Assembly: GCF_013283785.1 (NCBI RefSeq)
Contig: NZ_JABCPZ010000010.1
Location: forward strand, 35,128 to 99,127
Origin: Nonomuraea antri
GTDB taxonomy: Bacteria; Actinomycetota; Actinomycetes; Streptosporangiales; Streptosporangiaceae
DNA: 64,000 nucleotides
Direction of reading: 5' to 3'
The stretch's first letter is position 1. Each line of letters opens with the position of its first letter. Shown piece by piece: positions 40,376 through 48,358 of this stretch. A model generated the notes under the pieces. It had not been told where the DNA came from and did not search any database. It was given only the letters and a program-made list of their open reading frames with translations. The position numbers and the translations under genes are program-made.

Positions 40376-41029
40376 TTAGGCGTCGGCCTTGGCCTCTGCG
40401 GCGGCGTCAGCCTCCGTCTTGGCGTCGGCCTCCTTGGCGAAGCCAGCGATGATCTCCGAGACCTGCGCCCACGTGAGATCGCGCTCCGACATGGCCTCGT
40501 CGTAAGCGGTCTCGTCGTGGGTGACCTTGAACTTCTCGGCGAACTTCCACACCAGCCGGACGGCGGCCACGTCAGCGGCGCGCTTCGCGGCGGCCTTACG
40601 ACGGGCCTCGATCTCCTTGCGGTACTCCGCCATTTCGGGCAGCTCCGCAAGGAAGTTCTGCACCTTGCTGGCGCTGGTGCCGGGGACCTTGCCCAGTTCC
40701 TTGAGAGTGGCCTCGCCGAAACCGACCTGCGCGGCGACGTGCATACCGATCAGGGCGTAGGTGGAGAACTTGACCGCCTGCTTGCCGGTTCCCAGCGTGG
40801 CGACGCACGCGGCGGGAAGGTCGGCGATCTCGTCGCCGGTCATGATCCGGTCCGCGACGCTGCTCTCGGAGTCGGCCTTAGCCATCTCGTCGAGGCGGCC
40901 CGATGCGGCCAGACCGATCACGTGAAAGCCGGTCGGGCGGGAGACGCCCATGCGGACGAACGTCTTGCCGTGGGAGATCGTCACGCGCTCGATGGCGTCG
41001 AAGATCTCGGCGGGGTTGGTGCTGATCAT
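40376..41029 (-). CDS. Unidentified 217-residue protein
   Basis: ATG start. Starts with [27 protein letters not shown] and ends in an Ala/Asp/Glu-rich acidic tail. Contains [30 protein letters not shown], a charged helix that may bind nucleic acid or a partner. GC-rich hairpins flank it (around 40341-40372 downstream and 41055-41079 upstream). Confidence 0.68.
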   Translation of the reverse strand: MISTNPAEIFDAIERVTISHGKTFVRMGVSRPTGFHVIGLAASGRLDEMAKADSESSVADRIMTGDEIADLPAACVATLGTGKQAVKFSTYALIGMHVAAQVGFGEATLKELGKVPGTSASKVQNFLAELPEMAEYRKEIEARRKAAAKRAADVAAVRLVWKFAEKFKVTHDETAYDEAMSERDLTWAQVSEIIAGFAKEADAKTEADAAAEAKADA

Positions 41030-41054
41030 GGTCTTGCCTTTCGTGGTGTTGGGT

Positions 41055-41079
41055 GCCCGCCCGCACGGTGCGGGCGGGC
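41055..41079 (-). terminator. Hairpin downstream of the collagen-like gene
   Basis: GCCCGCCCGCAC, one base, then its complement; 11 bases past the stop at 41090. GC-rich with no long T run. Confidence 0.6.
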
Positions 41080-41089
41080 GGGTTATCGG

Positions 41090-42094
41090 TTACTGCTCGC
41101 TGACTGCGCTACCGCTTTTAGCAGCGCTACCAGCGGCGTTGCTGGCGGACCTGCGGCGTCGGCGTCGCCGGACGGCGATGCCGACACCGATCGCTGCGGC
41201 TACGGTCCCGGCGGCCGACCAAGCGGCCAACCAGCCGAGTCCGGCCGTGTCGTCCGAAGCGTTGGCCGCGCTGATCGGGCCGGGCTTGGGACTGTCGGCG
41301 GGCTTGCCCTGGTCGCCCTTGGGTCCGGGCTGTCCGGACTGGCCGGTCTTGCCGGACGGTCCGGGGCTGCCCTGGGGGCCGGGCTGTCCGGCTGGCCCGG
41401 TCGGTCCGGGCTCGCCGGTCCCTGCGGGGCCGGTCGGTCCGGGCTGCCCGTCCTTGCCGGGGTCGCCCTGGGGTCCGGGCTGCCCGTCCGTACCGGGCTG
41501 CCCATCCTTGCCGGGCTCGCCCTGGTCGCCCTTCTCCCCCTGGCTGCCCTGGTCGCCCTGGTCGCCCTTGCCGCCCTGGGGTCCGGCGTCGCCCTTGGGG
41601 CCGGTCGGTCCGGGGACGGCGGTTGCGGTGACCACGGGGCCGGGGCTGCCCTGGGGGCCGGGGTTGCCCTGGGGTCCCTGGTCGCCCTTGTCGCCCTGGC
41701 CGCCCTTGGGTCCGGGCGGGCCGGTCGGTCCGGGGTCACCCTTGGGTCCGGGGTCGCCCTTGTCGCCCTTCTCTCCCTGGTCGCCCTTGGGGCCGGGTGA
41801 GCCGGGCGTGCCCTGGTCACCCTTGGGCCCCTCAGGGCCAGGCGAGCCCGGAAGACCCTGGGGTCCCTGCGGCCCCTGGGGTCCCATCGGGCCGACTGGC
41901 CCGGCGGGTCCGGGGTCGCCCTTGGGTCCGGGCGGGCCGGTAACCGCAACGGTCACGGTTGCGGTTGGGGCAGGTTCGGCAGCGACCAGGCGCATGGTGC
42001 CCGTCGTGCCTCCTGCCAGCGTGTACGCGAGTAGGAGCGCGCTTGCCGCACCGGCGGCGGCCCACGCTGCTCTCTCGCTCGTATGTGTCTGCAT
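41090..42094 (-). CDS. Collagen-like membrane-anchored surface protein
   Basis: 334 residues, ATG start. N-terminal signal segment ([21 protein letters not shown]), then about 210 residues of Gly-X-Y triplets rich in GPKGDQGP (about 53-265, with two short breaks), a hydrophobic segment ([22 protein letters not shown]) and an Arg-rich stop-transfer. No LPXTG motif seen. It would stand on the cell surface as a triple-helical stalk. It lies away from the late genes and has its own 570-base upstream region, so lysogenic expression is likely. Confidence 0.88.
   Translation of the reverse strand: MQTHTSERAAWAAAGAASALLLAYTLAGGTTGTMRLVAAEPAPTATVTVAVTGPPGPKGDPGPAGPVGPMGPQGPQGPQGLPGSPGPEGPKGDQGTPGSPGPKGDQGEKGDKGDPGPKGDPGPTGPPGPKGGQGDKGDQGPQGNPGPQGSPGPVVTATAVPGPTGPKGDAGPQGGKGDQGDQGSQGEKGDQGEPGKDGQPGTDGQPGPQGDPGKDGQPGPTGPAGTGEPGPTGPAGQPGPQGSPGPSGKTGQSGQPGPKGDQGKPADSPKPGPISAANASDDTAGLGWLAAWSAAGTVAAAIGVGIAVRRRRRRRSASNAAGSAAKSGSAVSEQ
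41099..41122 (-). repeat. Dispersed palindromic element, copy 6 (end of the collagen-like gene)
   Basis: On the - strand: GCTAAAAGCGG, spacer TA, GCGCAGTCAGC. In frame it encodes AKSGSAVS near the C-terminus, as copy 2 encodes AKSGSAF in the tape measure. Confidence 0.65.
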
Positions 42095-42450
42095 GTGACA
42101 AACAGTAGACCGACCAGGACATGTAGGAACCCCAGGTGCGATAACGATCTCTCGGCGGTTTTATAACGCTTAGGTCACAAAAAGGGCCGGCCAGGGGGCA
42201 AATCGAACGCCTGTTCGAGTGTTCGATAGTCCGGCTGATCTTCTGCTTTGGCACCAAATCGGACATATCGCCGACCGGCGTCGAGACTCCCGGCCTCGCT
42301 TCGCCGCTTGCAATGATGATCTTGCTGTAAAGCTCTCAGATCGACGTAGAGTGCTTGGACTCTCGGAGGGTACTCCCAAGTACCGACCGACCGGTGATCG
42401 TCCGTCTCCGTTGATCTCAGAGCGTCCCATGCGGTGCGTCGTGTCTCCTG

Positions 42451-42469
42451 TGACGCGTCCGACGCGTCA
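42451..42469. promoter_or_regulatory. Operator-like inverted repeat TGACGCGTC-n-GACGCGTCA
   Basis: Nine-base perfect arms around one base. The half-site TGACGCGTC recurs at 56052 and 56071 beside the repressor candidate. Confidence 0.6.
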
Positions 42470-42488
42470 ATGACGTCACCCGAGCATG

Positions 42489-42542
42489 CGGAAACCCATC
42501 AGCGACGAGGAGGTGGCTTTGCCTCGTTCTGATGGGTTTCCG
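42489..42542. terminator. Long hairpin at the end of the replication operon
   Basis: CGGAAACCCATCAG and its complement plus an inner CGAGG/CCTCG stem. It lies 123 bases beyond the initiator stop at 42665. Confidence 0.6.
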
Positions 42543-42664
42543 GCTCGTTTTCGCTGCTCTTTGGCCTGTTTTCGCGTGGTTCCGGCGGCCCCTCTCCCGG
42601 TCGCCTGCCGCGTTTGTGCTGGTCAGAGGCTTGCGGACGCTTGGGCTATCTGCCAACGAGGTGG

Positions 42665-43633
42665 TCAGGTGTCGGGGATGGCCTTCGCGTCGGCTGCGCA
42701 CCCGATGCAGGGCAGCGGCTGGTAGTGGATGGGGCACCGGCCGGCTGGGCGGGTGGTGCGTGCCGCCTTGACCTGCTCGCGTGCGTCGTGTTCGCGTGCG
42801 GTCTCTCGCCAGGTGCGGAGGTCTGGCGCGGGGATGCCTGCGACGTAGGTGTGCAGGGCGCCGCGAACGCGGTTCTCGCGGGCGATGGTCTGGGCGATGT
42901 GTTCGGCTTCGTCGAGGGGTACCCCGATCCGCTTGGTGATGATGCGGGCGGCTCGGCTCGGCGGGGGTTGGGTCTTCTCCTCCTTGTTGATCTTGTCGTC
43001 GTCTTCTGGATGGTGGTCGGCGGCGGGTCGGTGCGGTTCCTCCTCGACCCCGTGCGGAGAAGAAGAGGATTGAAGTTGAGGAGTGGAGAGAGGATTGGGG
43101 GGAAGTCCAGACTTCCCCCTTTTGGCCCCAAACTTCCCCCTTTCGGTCTCAGACTTCCCCCTTTCGGTCGCGGAAACGGGGAAGTCCAGACTTCCCCGTT
43201 TCCGGTCGCCGTCGCAGTCGTCCACAGCGTTATCCACAGGAGAAAGGGGGAAGTCCAGGCTTCCCCCTTTCTGGCCGTCCGGGTCCGAAACGGGGAAGCC
43301 TGAGGGTCCCGCTTCAAGCTCCAGATCGAGCGGCTGCGGCGGCTGCCCAGGCAGGTACCCCGGCATCGGAGGGATGTAGAACACCGTCGCCTTCCGGCGG
43401 CCGCCCCCGGTTTCGAGCACGACGAGCAGCCCAGCCTCGACCAGCCGCTCCCGCATCGCCTTCACCGACCGCACGTCGATCCTCGCCCAGTGGGCGATCT
43501 CCTCGCGGGTCAGCCAGCCGGTGCGTGTCGCGTCGTTGATCCGCCGGGCGATGGCGATCAACGCGAGCAGGTCCCTCGGGGGTGTGCTCTTCGGCGCGTT
43601 GATCGCCACCTCGTCGGCCAGTCTGTAGCCCAT
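42665..43633 (-). CDS. Replication initiator-like winged-helix protein
   Basis: 322 residues, ATG start. N-terminal winged helix (ALIAIARRINDATRTGWLTREEIAHWARIDVRSVKAMRERL) followed by TVFYIPP. Residues 115-190 are repetitive (GGSLDFPLSP, ERGKSETERGK) because the DNA holds iterons. The C-terminal part is helical with CPIHYQPLPCIGC. An initiator gene that contains the origin is the arrangement of lambda O. The J-domain gene directly upstream in the operon fits a replication role. Confidence 0.75.
   Translation of the reverse strand: MGYRLADEVAINAPKSTPPRDLLALIAIARRINDATRTGWLTREEIAHWARIDVRSVKAMRERLVEAGLLVVLETGGGRRKATVFYIPPMPGYLPGQPPQPLDLELEAGPSGFPVSDPDGQKGGSLDFPLSPVDNAVDDCDGDRKRGSLDFPVSATERGKSETERGKFGAKRGKSGLPPNPLSTPQLQSSSSPHGVEEEPHRPAADHHPEDDDKINKEEKTQPPPSRAARIITKRIGVPLDEAEHIAQTIARENRVRGALHTYVAGIPAPDLRTWRETAREHDAREQVKAARTTRPAGRCPIHYQPLPCIGCAADAKAIPDT
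43098..43290. other. Predicted replication origin (iterons and DnaA boxes) inside the initiator gene
   Basis: Three large inverted repeats built on GGGGAAGTC-CA-GACTTCCCC: 43098-43119 (10-base arms), 43171-43204 (16-base perfect arms) and 43241-43272 (15-base arms, one mismatch). Two half-sites ACTTCCCCCTTTCGGTC lie at 43132-43148 and 43153-43169. TTATCCACA, a consensus DnaA box, is at 43230-43238, with TCGTCCACA at 43218-43226. Confidence 0.72.
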
Positions 43634-43692
43634 CAGGCCCCTTCACGTGCTGCGTTCTTGCAAGGGAGCCACCGAGGGAAGAGGCGTCCAGC

Positions 43693-43716
43693 CACGATAG
43701 CGGTACCGCTTTTAGC
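43693..43716 (-). repeat. Dispersed palindromic element, copy 7
   Basis: On the - strand: GCTAAAAGCGG, spacer TA, CCGCTATCGTG. It begins two bases after the stop of the J-domain gene. Confidence 0.7.
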
Positions 43717-43718
43717 GT

Positions 43719-44255
43719 TCATCTCGCTCGTGGTGGCCTGCCAGTCCGGTCGTACTCCGCGCGGCGGCGAGGGTCGGACAGCACGTGGTACGCCTCCCCG
43801 ATCTCCTGGAACCGTCTGGCCACCTTCGGGTCGGGGTTCACGTCCGGGTGGAGCTGGCGGGCCAGCCGGCGGTACGCCCTCGTGATGTCGTCCTGCGTAG
43901 CGGCCCGGGTGACTCCGAGCAGGACGTACAGCAGCCCGGCCGGCGGCGGCGCAGGCCTGTGCGGCTGCCTGGGTGGAGGTTGGGACGACTCCGGGACGCG
44001 CGGCTTCCCGGGGCAGGTGACCGCGTGAGGCATCATCCGCTTCTCCGGCGGGACGAGCGGCCGTTCCTCGGTGATGCGGCGGGAGCGGAGGACTCCGTGG
44101 ACGTCTCTCCAGACGGCGGTGTTGCCGTCCTCGTGCGGGGCCAGGTCCACCGCGAAGTCCACGCCCGCCACGGTGCGGGTCCAGCGGACCGCCCGGCCGC
44201 ACGGCAGCTTGTCCTTGCTGCCCCGGCACGGCTTGACGTCAGCGCGGGAGAGCAC
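43719..44255 (-). CDS. J-domain (DnaJ-like) protein
   Basis: 178 residues, GTG start. The N-terminal part has [15 protein letters not shown] and a small beta region. A full J domain follows at about 108-172: [16 protein letters not shown], the HPD triad in [10 protein letters not shown], and [14 protein letters not shown]. It would recruit and stimulate host DnaK, most likely at the replication complex, by analogy to phage systems that use host chaperones. Confidence 0.85.
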   Translation of the reverse strand: MLSRADVKPCRGSKDKLPCGRAVRWTRTVAGVDFAVDLAPHEDGNTAVWRDVHGVLRSRRITEERPLVPPEKRMMPHAVTCPGKPRVPESSQPPPRQPHRPAPPPAGLLYVLLGVTRAATQDDITRAYRRLARQLHPDVNPDPKVARRFQEIGEAYHVLSDPRRRAEYDRTGRPPRAR

Positions 44256-44484
44256 GCCGCTCCCCTGTTTCGGGATCGACTTCGGCGACCATCATGAGGT
44301 GGCACGCGTGGCCGAGCTCGTAGCACGGCGAGCACCTCATGAACCCGTTCGCGAGGGTGTCGAGGTGTTCGGCGCAGGCCGCCTCGTCCTGGAGGTGTTC
44401 GTGAACGCACACGGTGGTGCGGACCGCTACGGCCTCGGCCGGGCACTCCATGATGAACATGATGCGGGTGTCGCAGGTCCTCAT
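44239..44484 (-). CDS. Small Cys-rich protein
   Basis: 81 residues, ATG in an ATGA overlap. Eight Cys and several His ([27 protein letters not shown]) suggest one or two structural zinc ions. Its 3' end overlaps the J-domain start. Unidentified. Confidence 0.65.
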   Translation of the reverse strand: MRTCDTRIMFIMECPAEAVAVRTTVCVHEHLQDEAACAEHLDTLANGFMRCSPCYELGHACHLMMVAEVDPETGERRALPR

Positions 44485-45620
44485 TGGGCGCCGCCGTACC
44501 GGGCGAACACGGCGTTGATCGCGTCGAGCTCTGTCTTCGCCCGGTCACGGTCGGCCTTCATCTCGTCCAGCTCGCCGAGGAGGCCGGCGTGGGCGGCGCG
44601 GGCCTCGTCGCGCTCGGCGCGGGCTTCGTCGCGTTCGCGGATGGCCTGGTCTCGCTCGGCTTCGGTCCGCTGGATGGCCTGCTCGAACCCGATCAGGGCG
44701 CGGAGCGCGGGCCCTGCGGTGGCCGGTGGCATGGCCGGGGCCGGTGCGGGTGCCGGGGTCTTCTTGGCGGGTGTCTTCCCGGCGGCCGCGGCCGCGACGG
44801 CGCGGGGATCGGGCGTTGGCATCTTGGTGATCGTCAAGCCTCCGTCGTTCCATTCCAGGGCGATCCACCAGACGGGCGGGTTGGCGCGGGGGCGGTGGCA
44901 GCGGGTGTGCTCGGTCCGGTTCAGGTACTGGCGGACTTCCTGCTGGTAGGAGGTGTCCCAGTCGGGGCAGGCGCCCTTGATGATCTGGGAGAGCGCGCCC
45001 TGCCACTGCACGCCGACGACTCCCCCGTTGGTCAGCGGCTTGTCCCCTTGATCGCGGGCGGCGTCGCGGAGCAGCCCCCACAGGGCTTCGGCGTCGGCGA
45101 AGATGTCGCGGGGCTTGCTGCGGGTGATTGTCGCGGTGTCGCCGATCTTCGGCACGGTGGTGTCTCCTTCGGTGGCGGCGGTGTTGGTGTTCTTGGTGAG
45201 GTAGGCGATCACCTCGGCCTCGCGGGCGTGCAGCATGTCCGCGTACGACTTGGACTCGACGGGGCCAGGGGTGTGGAGGAGGCCGCCCGACACGTACGGC
45301 TTGATGCCGTTCGCGAGGGCTGCGCCGACGAGTTCGTCAACGCTCCACCAGGTGTCACGGGGCATGGTGTCGGCTTTCTCGGGGGAGGGGTCGGTGGCGG
45401 CGACCATGGGTGAGGGTTTCGTGGGGTGGTCGTTCAGCAGGGATCGGATCTTGGTCTTGTAGTTGTCGAGGCCGCGGCCCATGGCCTGCAGCGGGATCTC
45501 GCCCGTACGGCCGTTGGCGGGGTTGGTGATCAGGAACTTGCCGTTGGCGAGCTGCATCGTGAAGCCGAGGCGTTCTGTCTCGGCTTCGACGAGCTTCTTG
45601 ACGTCGGACTTGTTGGTCAT
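44481..45620 (-). CDS. DNA/RNA-binding-like protein with a C-terminal coiled coil
   Basis: 379 residues, ATG in an ATGA overlap. Residues 5-60 (LGFTMQLANGKFLITNPANGRTGEIPL) are reminiscent of the HicA/dsRBD-like fold; that resemblance is weak. A middle domain has GDKPLTNGGVVGVQWQGALSQI. The last 80 residues are a strong coiled coil (RDEARAERDEARAAHAGLLGELDEMKADRDRA). No antitoxin partner was seen. Possibly a replication or nucleoid protein. Confidence 0.6.
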   Translation of the reverse strand: MTNKSDVKKLVEAETERLGFTMQLANGKFLITNPANGRTGEIPLQAMGRGLDNYKTKIRSLLNDHPTKPSPMVAATDPSPEKADTMPRDTWWSVDELVGAALANGIKPYVSGGLLHTPGPVESKSYADMLHAREAEVIAYLTKNTNTAATEGDTTVPKIGDTATITRSKPRDIFADAEALWGLLRDAARDQGDKPLTNGGVVGVQWQGALSQIIKGACPDWDTSYQQEVRQYLNRTEHTRCHRPRANPPVWWIALEWNDGGLTITKMPTPDPRAVAAAAAGKTPAKKTPAPAPAPAMPPATAGPALRALIGFEQAIQRTEAERDQAIRERDEARAERDEARAAHAGLLGELDEMKADRDRAKTELDAINAVFARYGGAQ

Positions 45621-46159
45621 CTGGCGGGCTCCTTCCTGATGCGCAGGCCCATGTGGTCGGCGTAGGCGGCGGTGCCTGCTGCGCCTCGACTGGCGGGGTG
45701 CAGGTGGGCCAGGACCTCGAAGGCGCCCCCGCGGCCGGCGGCGAGGCCGAGCATGTAGCCGTTGCGGTACGGTCCGGCCGATTTGGACAGCTCCCGGATG
45801 TGCCACGGCGCGGGATGCGTTTCGACGGTCACGCCGGGCGTGTTCATGGCCCACTCGTACGTCCACCGGTCGCCGCCGGGCGGGTCGTCGGTATCCGGGT
45901 TGTAGCCGACGATCACGTGGAGGCGTCCACCGGCTCGCGCCAGCGTGGTCTCGAGGTCGGCGCGGACCCGGTGACGGGCGGCGCCCCGCCACCCCGTGTA
46001 GACCAGGGTGAGGGGGCGCGGCCGGGCGAGGCTTTCGAGCTTGTCCCGGAAGACTTTCCGAATGTAGTCGGCGGCTTCTGGGGTGATTCGTTCGTCGTCG
46101 AGGACGTGGGCGAGCAGCAGGCGTAGGTGCGCCCGATCTGATGGGGTTAGGTCGAGCAT
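45617..46159 (-). CDS. SLOG-superfamily protein (YspA/DUF2493-like)
   Basis: 180 residues, ATG start. LTLVYTGWRGAARHRVRADLE, then HVIVGYNPDTDDPPGGDRWTYEWAMN and the closing GPYRNGYMLGLAAG show the Rossmann-like SLOG pattern that binds nucleotide-derived ligands. SLOG domains act as sensors or base-processing enzymes in phages and conflict systems. Context is the replication operon. Confidence 0.7.
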   Translation of the reverse strand: MLDLTPSDRAHLRLLLAHVLDDERITPEAADYIRKVFRDKLESLARPRPLTLVYTGWRGAARHRVRADLETTLARAGGRLHVIVGYNPDTDDPPGGDRWTYEWAMNTPGVTVETHPAPWHIRELSKSAGPYRNGYMLGLAAGRGGAFEVLAHLHPASRGAAGTAAYADHMGLRIRKEPAR

Positions 46160-46539
46160 CAGCCGCCAACTCCGCCCTTGCTGCTGCTGCCGAACCCTCC
46201 GCGTATGACCGTGCCGGTGCGGCTGGTGACGTTCGTGTTCGCTGGCAGGGTGCGGGTGCCCCCGCGCACGTAACCGGGCCGGTTGGTGGTCGACGAGCCG
46301 TACAGCCAGTGGTAGTAGGCGGCGTGGGAGCCGCCGTTGCAGAACCGGTCGTCCACCACCTGGTACGTGCCGTCCACCTGCTGCGTGGCGATCACGCAGT
46401 CAGCGACGACCTCCGGCACCTCCTCCTCGTCACTACCGGACGCGGCGATGGCAACGGCGATGGACAGCACCGCGACCACGCCGATCCCGACGACGCATCC
46501 TTCGTTGTCGCTGCGGCGCCGGTAGGTACGGCTAGGCAT
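46159..46539 (-). CDS. Single-pass membrane protein with an extracytoplasmic domain
   Basis: 126 residues, ATG at 46539. A basic N-terminus (RTYRRRSD) precedes a membrane helix (CVVGIGVVAVLSIAVAIAA), then an acidic linker and a domain with two Cys (CVIATQQVDGTYQVVDDRFC) that could form a disulfide outside. Gly/Ser-rich end. Possible envelope or exclusion function; unproven. Confidence 0.68.
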   Translation of the reverse strand: MPSRTYRRRSDNEGCVVGIGVVAVLSIAVAIAASGSDEEEVPEVVADCVIATQQVDGTYQVVDDRFCNGGSHAAYYHWLYGSSTTNRPGYVRGGTRTLPANTNVTSRTGTVIRGGFGSSSKGGVGG

Positions 46540-46957
46540 TGGCGGCCGCCTGGTGGGTGCAGGTGGCGACGGTGACGTTCTTGACGATGGATAGCGTGAC
46601 GGGCTTGGCGGGTCCGGTCTCCTCCCACATGGGGTGCCCATCCTCGTCGCGGACGACTTCGCCGTCTCCGTCGCGCTTCAGGTCCATGTTGCTGCGGATG
46701 GTGTCGCGGCTGGAGCGTCCGGTCGGCTGCACCTTCACGCGGGTCTCGCGCTTCAGGTCCTGGTGGGCGGGGTTGTCCGGGTCGAGTCGGGCCCACCGGA
46801 AGTTGCCGTACTCGTACACGGCCTCATAGATGTCGAGGACTTCGCCCTCCTGCATGTCGCAGAGCCCGCCGTTTCCGCGCGGGTACAGGATGAGCGCGCC
46901 GACCGTGTACGGGTTGCCCCGCCAGTCGGTGAGCGTCATCGGCTGCTGCTCGGTCAT
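46532..46957 (-). CDS. Unidentified 141-residue protein
   Basis: ATG in an ATGA overlap. WRGNPYTVGALILYPRGN and GEVLDIYEAVYEYGNFRWARL suggest an SH3-like beta domain. The C-terminal part is acidic and ends with CTHQAAANA. Part of the early operon. Confidence 0.65.
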   Translation of the reverse strand: MTEQQPMTLTDWRGNPYTVGALILYPRGNGGLCDMQEGEVLDIYEAVYEYGNFRWARLDPDNPAHQDLKRETRVKVQPTGRSSRDTIRSNMDLKRDGDGEVVRDEDGHPMWEETGPAKPVTLSIVKNVTVATCTHQAAANA

Positions 46958-47466
46958 CGGTTGTCTCCCTTGTGAGTGCAGGTGTCGACGGTCTCGCCGT
47001 GCAGGGCGAGGTGGTCGGGGCAGGGCCAGGTGGGGCAGACGTCGTTGGCGCAGACGGTGACGGGCCGGGTCGCGCACATCGAGCACATGGTGATGAGCGC
47101 GTGGACCCACTGCTTTTGGTGGGCGGGGCAGTTGACCCATGTCTCGGTCGTGGTGGGCTGGTGGCGGGCGTCGACGCGGTCGAACGCGGCGCGCAGGTCG
47201 ATGCCGCCTTCCTGGCGTGCGGTGTCGGTAGAGGACATGTCGGTCCTTTCGGCGACAGGCCAGTTCACGGCCTCATCGGTGATCACGAGAGAGGCGCGCT
47301 GCCCCTGCAGGGTCCGGCGCGCCTTCATGCGTTCCTTGATCTGGTCTTGGGTGGGCGGGATGTAGAGGTGCCAGCCGGCCGCTCGTGACCACCGCTGGAA
47401 GTGGTCGCGCTGGGCGAGGCCGCACCAACGGCACCCGGCCGGCGGCGCGACCACCCGCTCATCCAT
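46954..47466 (-). CDS. Cys-rich protein of 170 residues
   Basis: ATG start overlapping the upstream stop. CRWCGLAQRDHFQRW near the start and NCPAHQKQWVHALITMCSMC with CANDVCPTWPCPDH near the end look like zinc ribbons. Unidentified. Confidence 0.65.
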   Translation of the reverse strand: MDERVVAPPAGCRWCGLAQRDHFQRWSRAAGWHLYIPPTQDQIKERMKARRTLQGQRASLVITDEAVNWPVAERTDMSSTDTARQEGGIDLRAAFDRVDARHQPTTTETWVNCPAHQKQWVHALITMCSMCATRPVTVCANDVCPTWPCPDHLALHGETVDTCTHKGDNR

Positions 47467-47821
47467 TGCCGCGCCGCACCTGACGCCGCTCCCGCCGCGA
47501 CATGTACAGCTGAATCCCGTAGGCGCCGCCGCGGCGGTGCGCGATCCATTCGGCTTCGGCGTAGCCGCCGGGCTCGACGCCCACCGTGCAGACGGTCTGG
47601 ACGAACTCGGTCATGGACATGGGGAACATGCGGGTCTGGTCGTCGAGCCACATGACGTAGCCGGCGGCGCGGCCGCGCGCGAACTGGGCGAGCTGGAGTC
47701 GCGCGGTGAACGGCTCTGGGGAGCGCCACACGATCTCCCCTTCGGGGACCCATGACTGCCGCAGCAGGTTGCCGAACTCGTCGAACGGCACCAACGCCTT
47801 GTCGTCGAGGTCATCGGCCAT
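47459..47821 (-). CDS. Unidentified 120-residue protein
   Basis: ATG start. EGEIVWRSPEPFTARLQLAQFARGRAAGYVMWLDDQTRMFPM indicates a compact alpha/beta domain. Basic C-terminus. Coupled to both neighbours. Confidence 0.65.
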   Translation of the reverse strand: MADDLDDKALVPFDEFGNLLRQSWVPEGEIVWRSPEPFTARLQLAQFARGRAAGYVMWLDDQTRMFPMSMTEFVQTVCTVGVEPGGYAEAEWIAHRRGGAYGIQLYMSRRERRQVRRGNG

Positions 47822-48071
47822 CGGTACCTCCCTCCTTGTTGCTTGCGGCCTGGGCCAGGGCGTGACGAGCGATGGCCGCTCCGCGCAACCCCTTCGGAGG
47901 GACCACCGGGGGCGCGGGCGGGGTGTGGCTCCAGCCGTTGGCGCGGAGCCAGGCGATGACCCCGAACGCGAAGTCGATCGTGCTGGCCCGTTCGCTGGTG
48001 TCGGTGTGGTCTCGGTCGTAAGCGCGGCTGGCGATTTCCCGTATCGCCTTGTCGTCGGCGTCGCTGGTCAC
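47811..48071 (-). CDS. Small unidentified protein
   Basis: 86 residues from a GTG with AAAGGAG upstream, overlapping the WhiB stop. Helical with ASTIDFAFGVIAWLRANGW. A Pro-rich linker precedes the C-terminal helix. Confidence 0.62.
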   Translation of the reverse strand: MTSDADDKAIREIASRAYDRDHTDTSERASTIDFAFGVIAWLRANGWSHTPPAPPVVPPKGLRGAAIARHALAQAASNKEGGTDGR

Positions 48072-48358
48072 GACGTTCTCCTTTCTCGTGCTGCTTTGCG
48101 TTGCTGGCTGCGCCGGTAGGACCTGCGTTCGTCTTCGTCGAGGCCTCCGGCGACGCCGTACTGCGCTGCGCTGGCTTGCAGGTGGAAGTCCAGGCATTCG
48201 GTCTGGACGGGGCAGGAGCGGCAGAACTGCTTGGCCCGCTGGATGCGGTTCTCCTTCTGCTTGGGCGTCTCGCGGTCTTCGCCTTCGCCTGGGCCGAAGA
48301 AGAGGCGCACGTCTTCTCCCTTGCAGACGGCGCGGTTCCGCCACCCTGAGCCGGGCAT
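48068..48358 (-). CDS. WhiB-family Fe-S transcription regulator
   Basis: 96 residues, ATG start. Cys12, Cys46, Cys49 and Cys55 (CRSCPVQTECL) form the four-Cys cluster site, followed by GVAGGLDEDERR and a basic tail that binds the AT-rich minor groove. WhiB proteins are found only in actinobacteria and their phages; phage copies can redirect host sigma-factor-dependent transcription or septation. It is coupled to an HTH gene. Confidence 0.92.
   Translation of the reverse strand: MPGSGWRNRAVCKGEDVRLFFGPGEGEDRETPKQKENRIQRAKQFCRSCPVQTECLDFHLQASAAQYGVAGGLDEDERRSYRRSQQRKAARERRTS

Larger units (their letters stand above)
42095..42664. promoter_or_regulatory. Regulatory region upstream of the collagen-like gene
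   Basis: 570 bases with no gene. Contents: two sites resembling the attP arm motif, CTCAGATCGACGTAGAG at 42332-42351 and an inverted GTCTCCGTTGATCTCAGAGC at 42404-42423; a perfect inverted repeat TGACGCGTC-C-GACGCGTCA at 42451-42469 that matches the operators near the repressor at 56 kb; and a long hairpin at 42489-42542. No convincing -35/-10 pair was found. Confidence 0.55.

Noticed and set aside
40950..42098. Proline/glycine-rich + strand frame that also looks collagen-like
   Set aside because: It is the complement of the Gly-X-Y repeats. The - strand reading has a signal segment, perfect triplets and a membrane anchor.
43081..43310. Possible CRISPR array in the short repeats
   Set aside because: Repeats are palindromic, unevenly spaced, lie inside a coding frame, and are joined by DnaA boxes. 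This is an iteron origin, not repeat-spacer units. No cas operon was seen; the Cas4-like nuclease is a phage recombination type.
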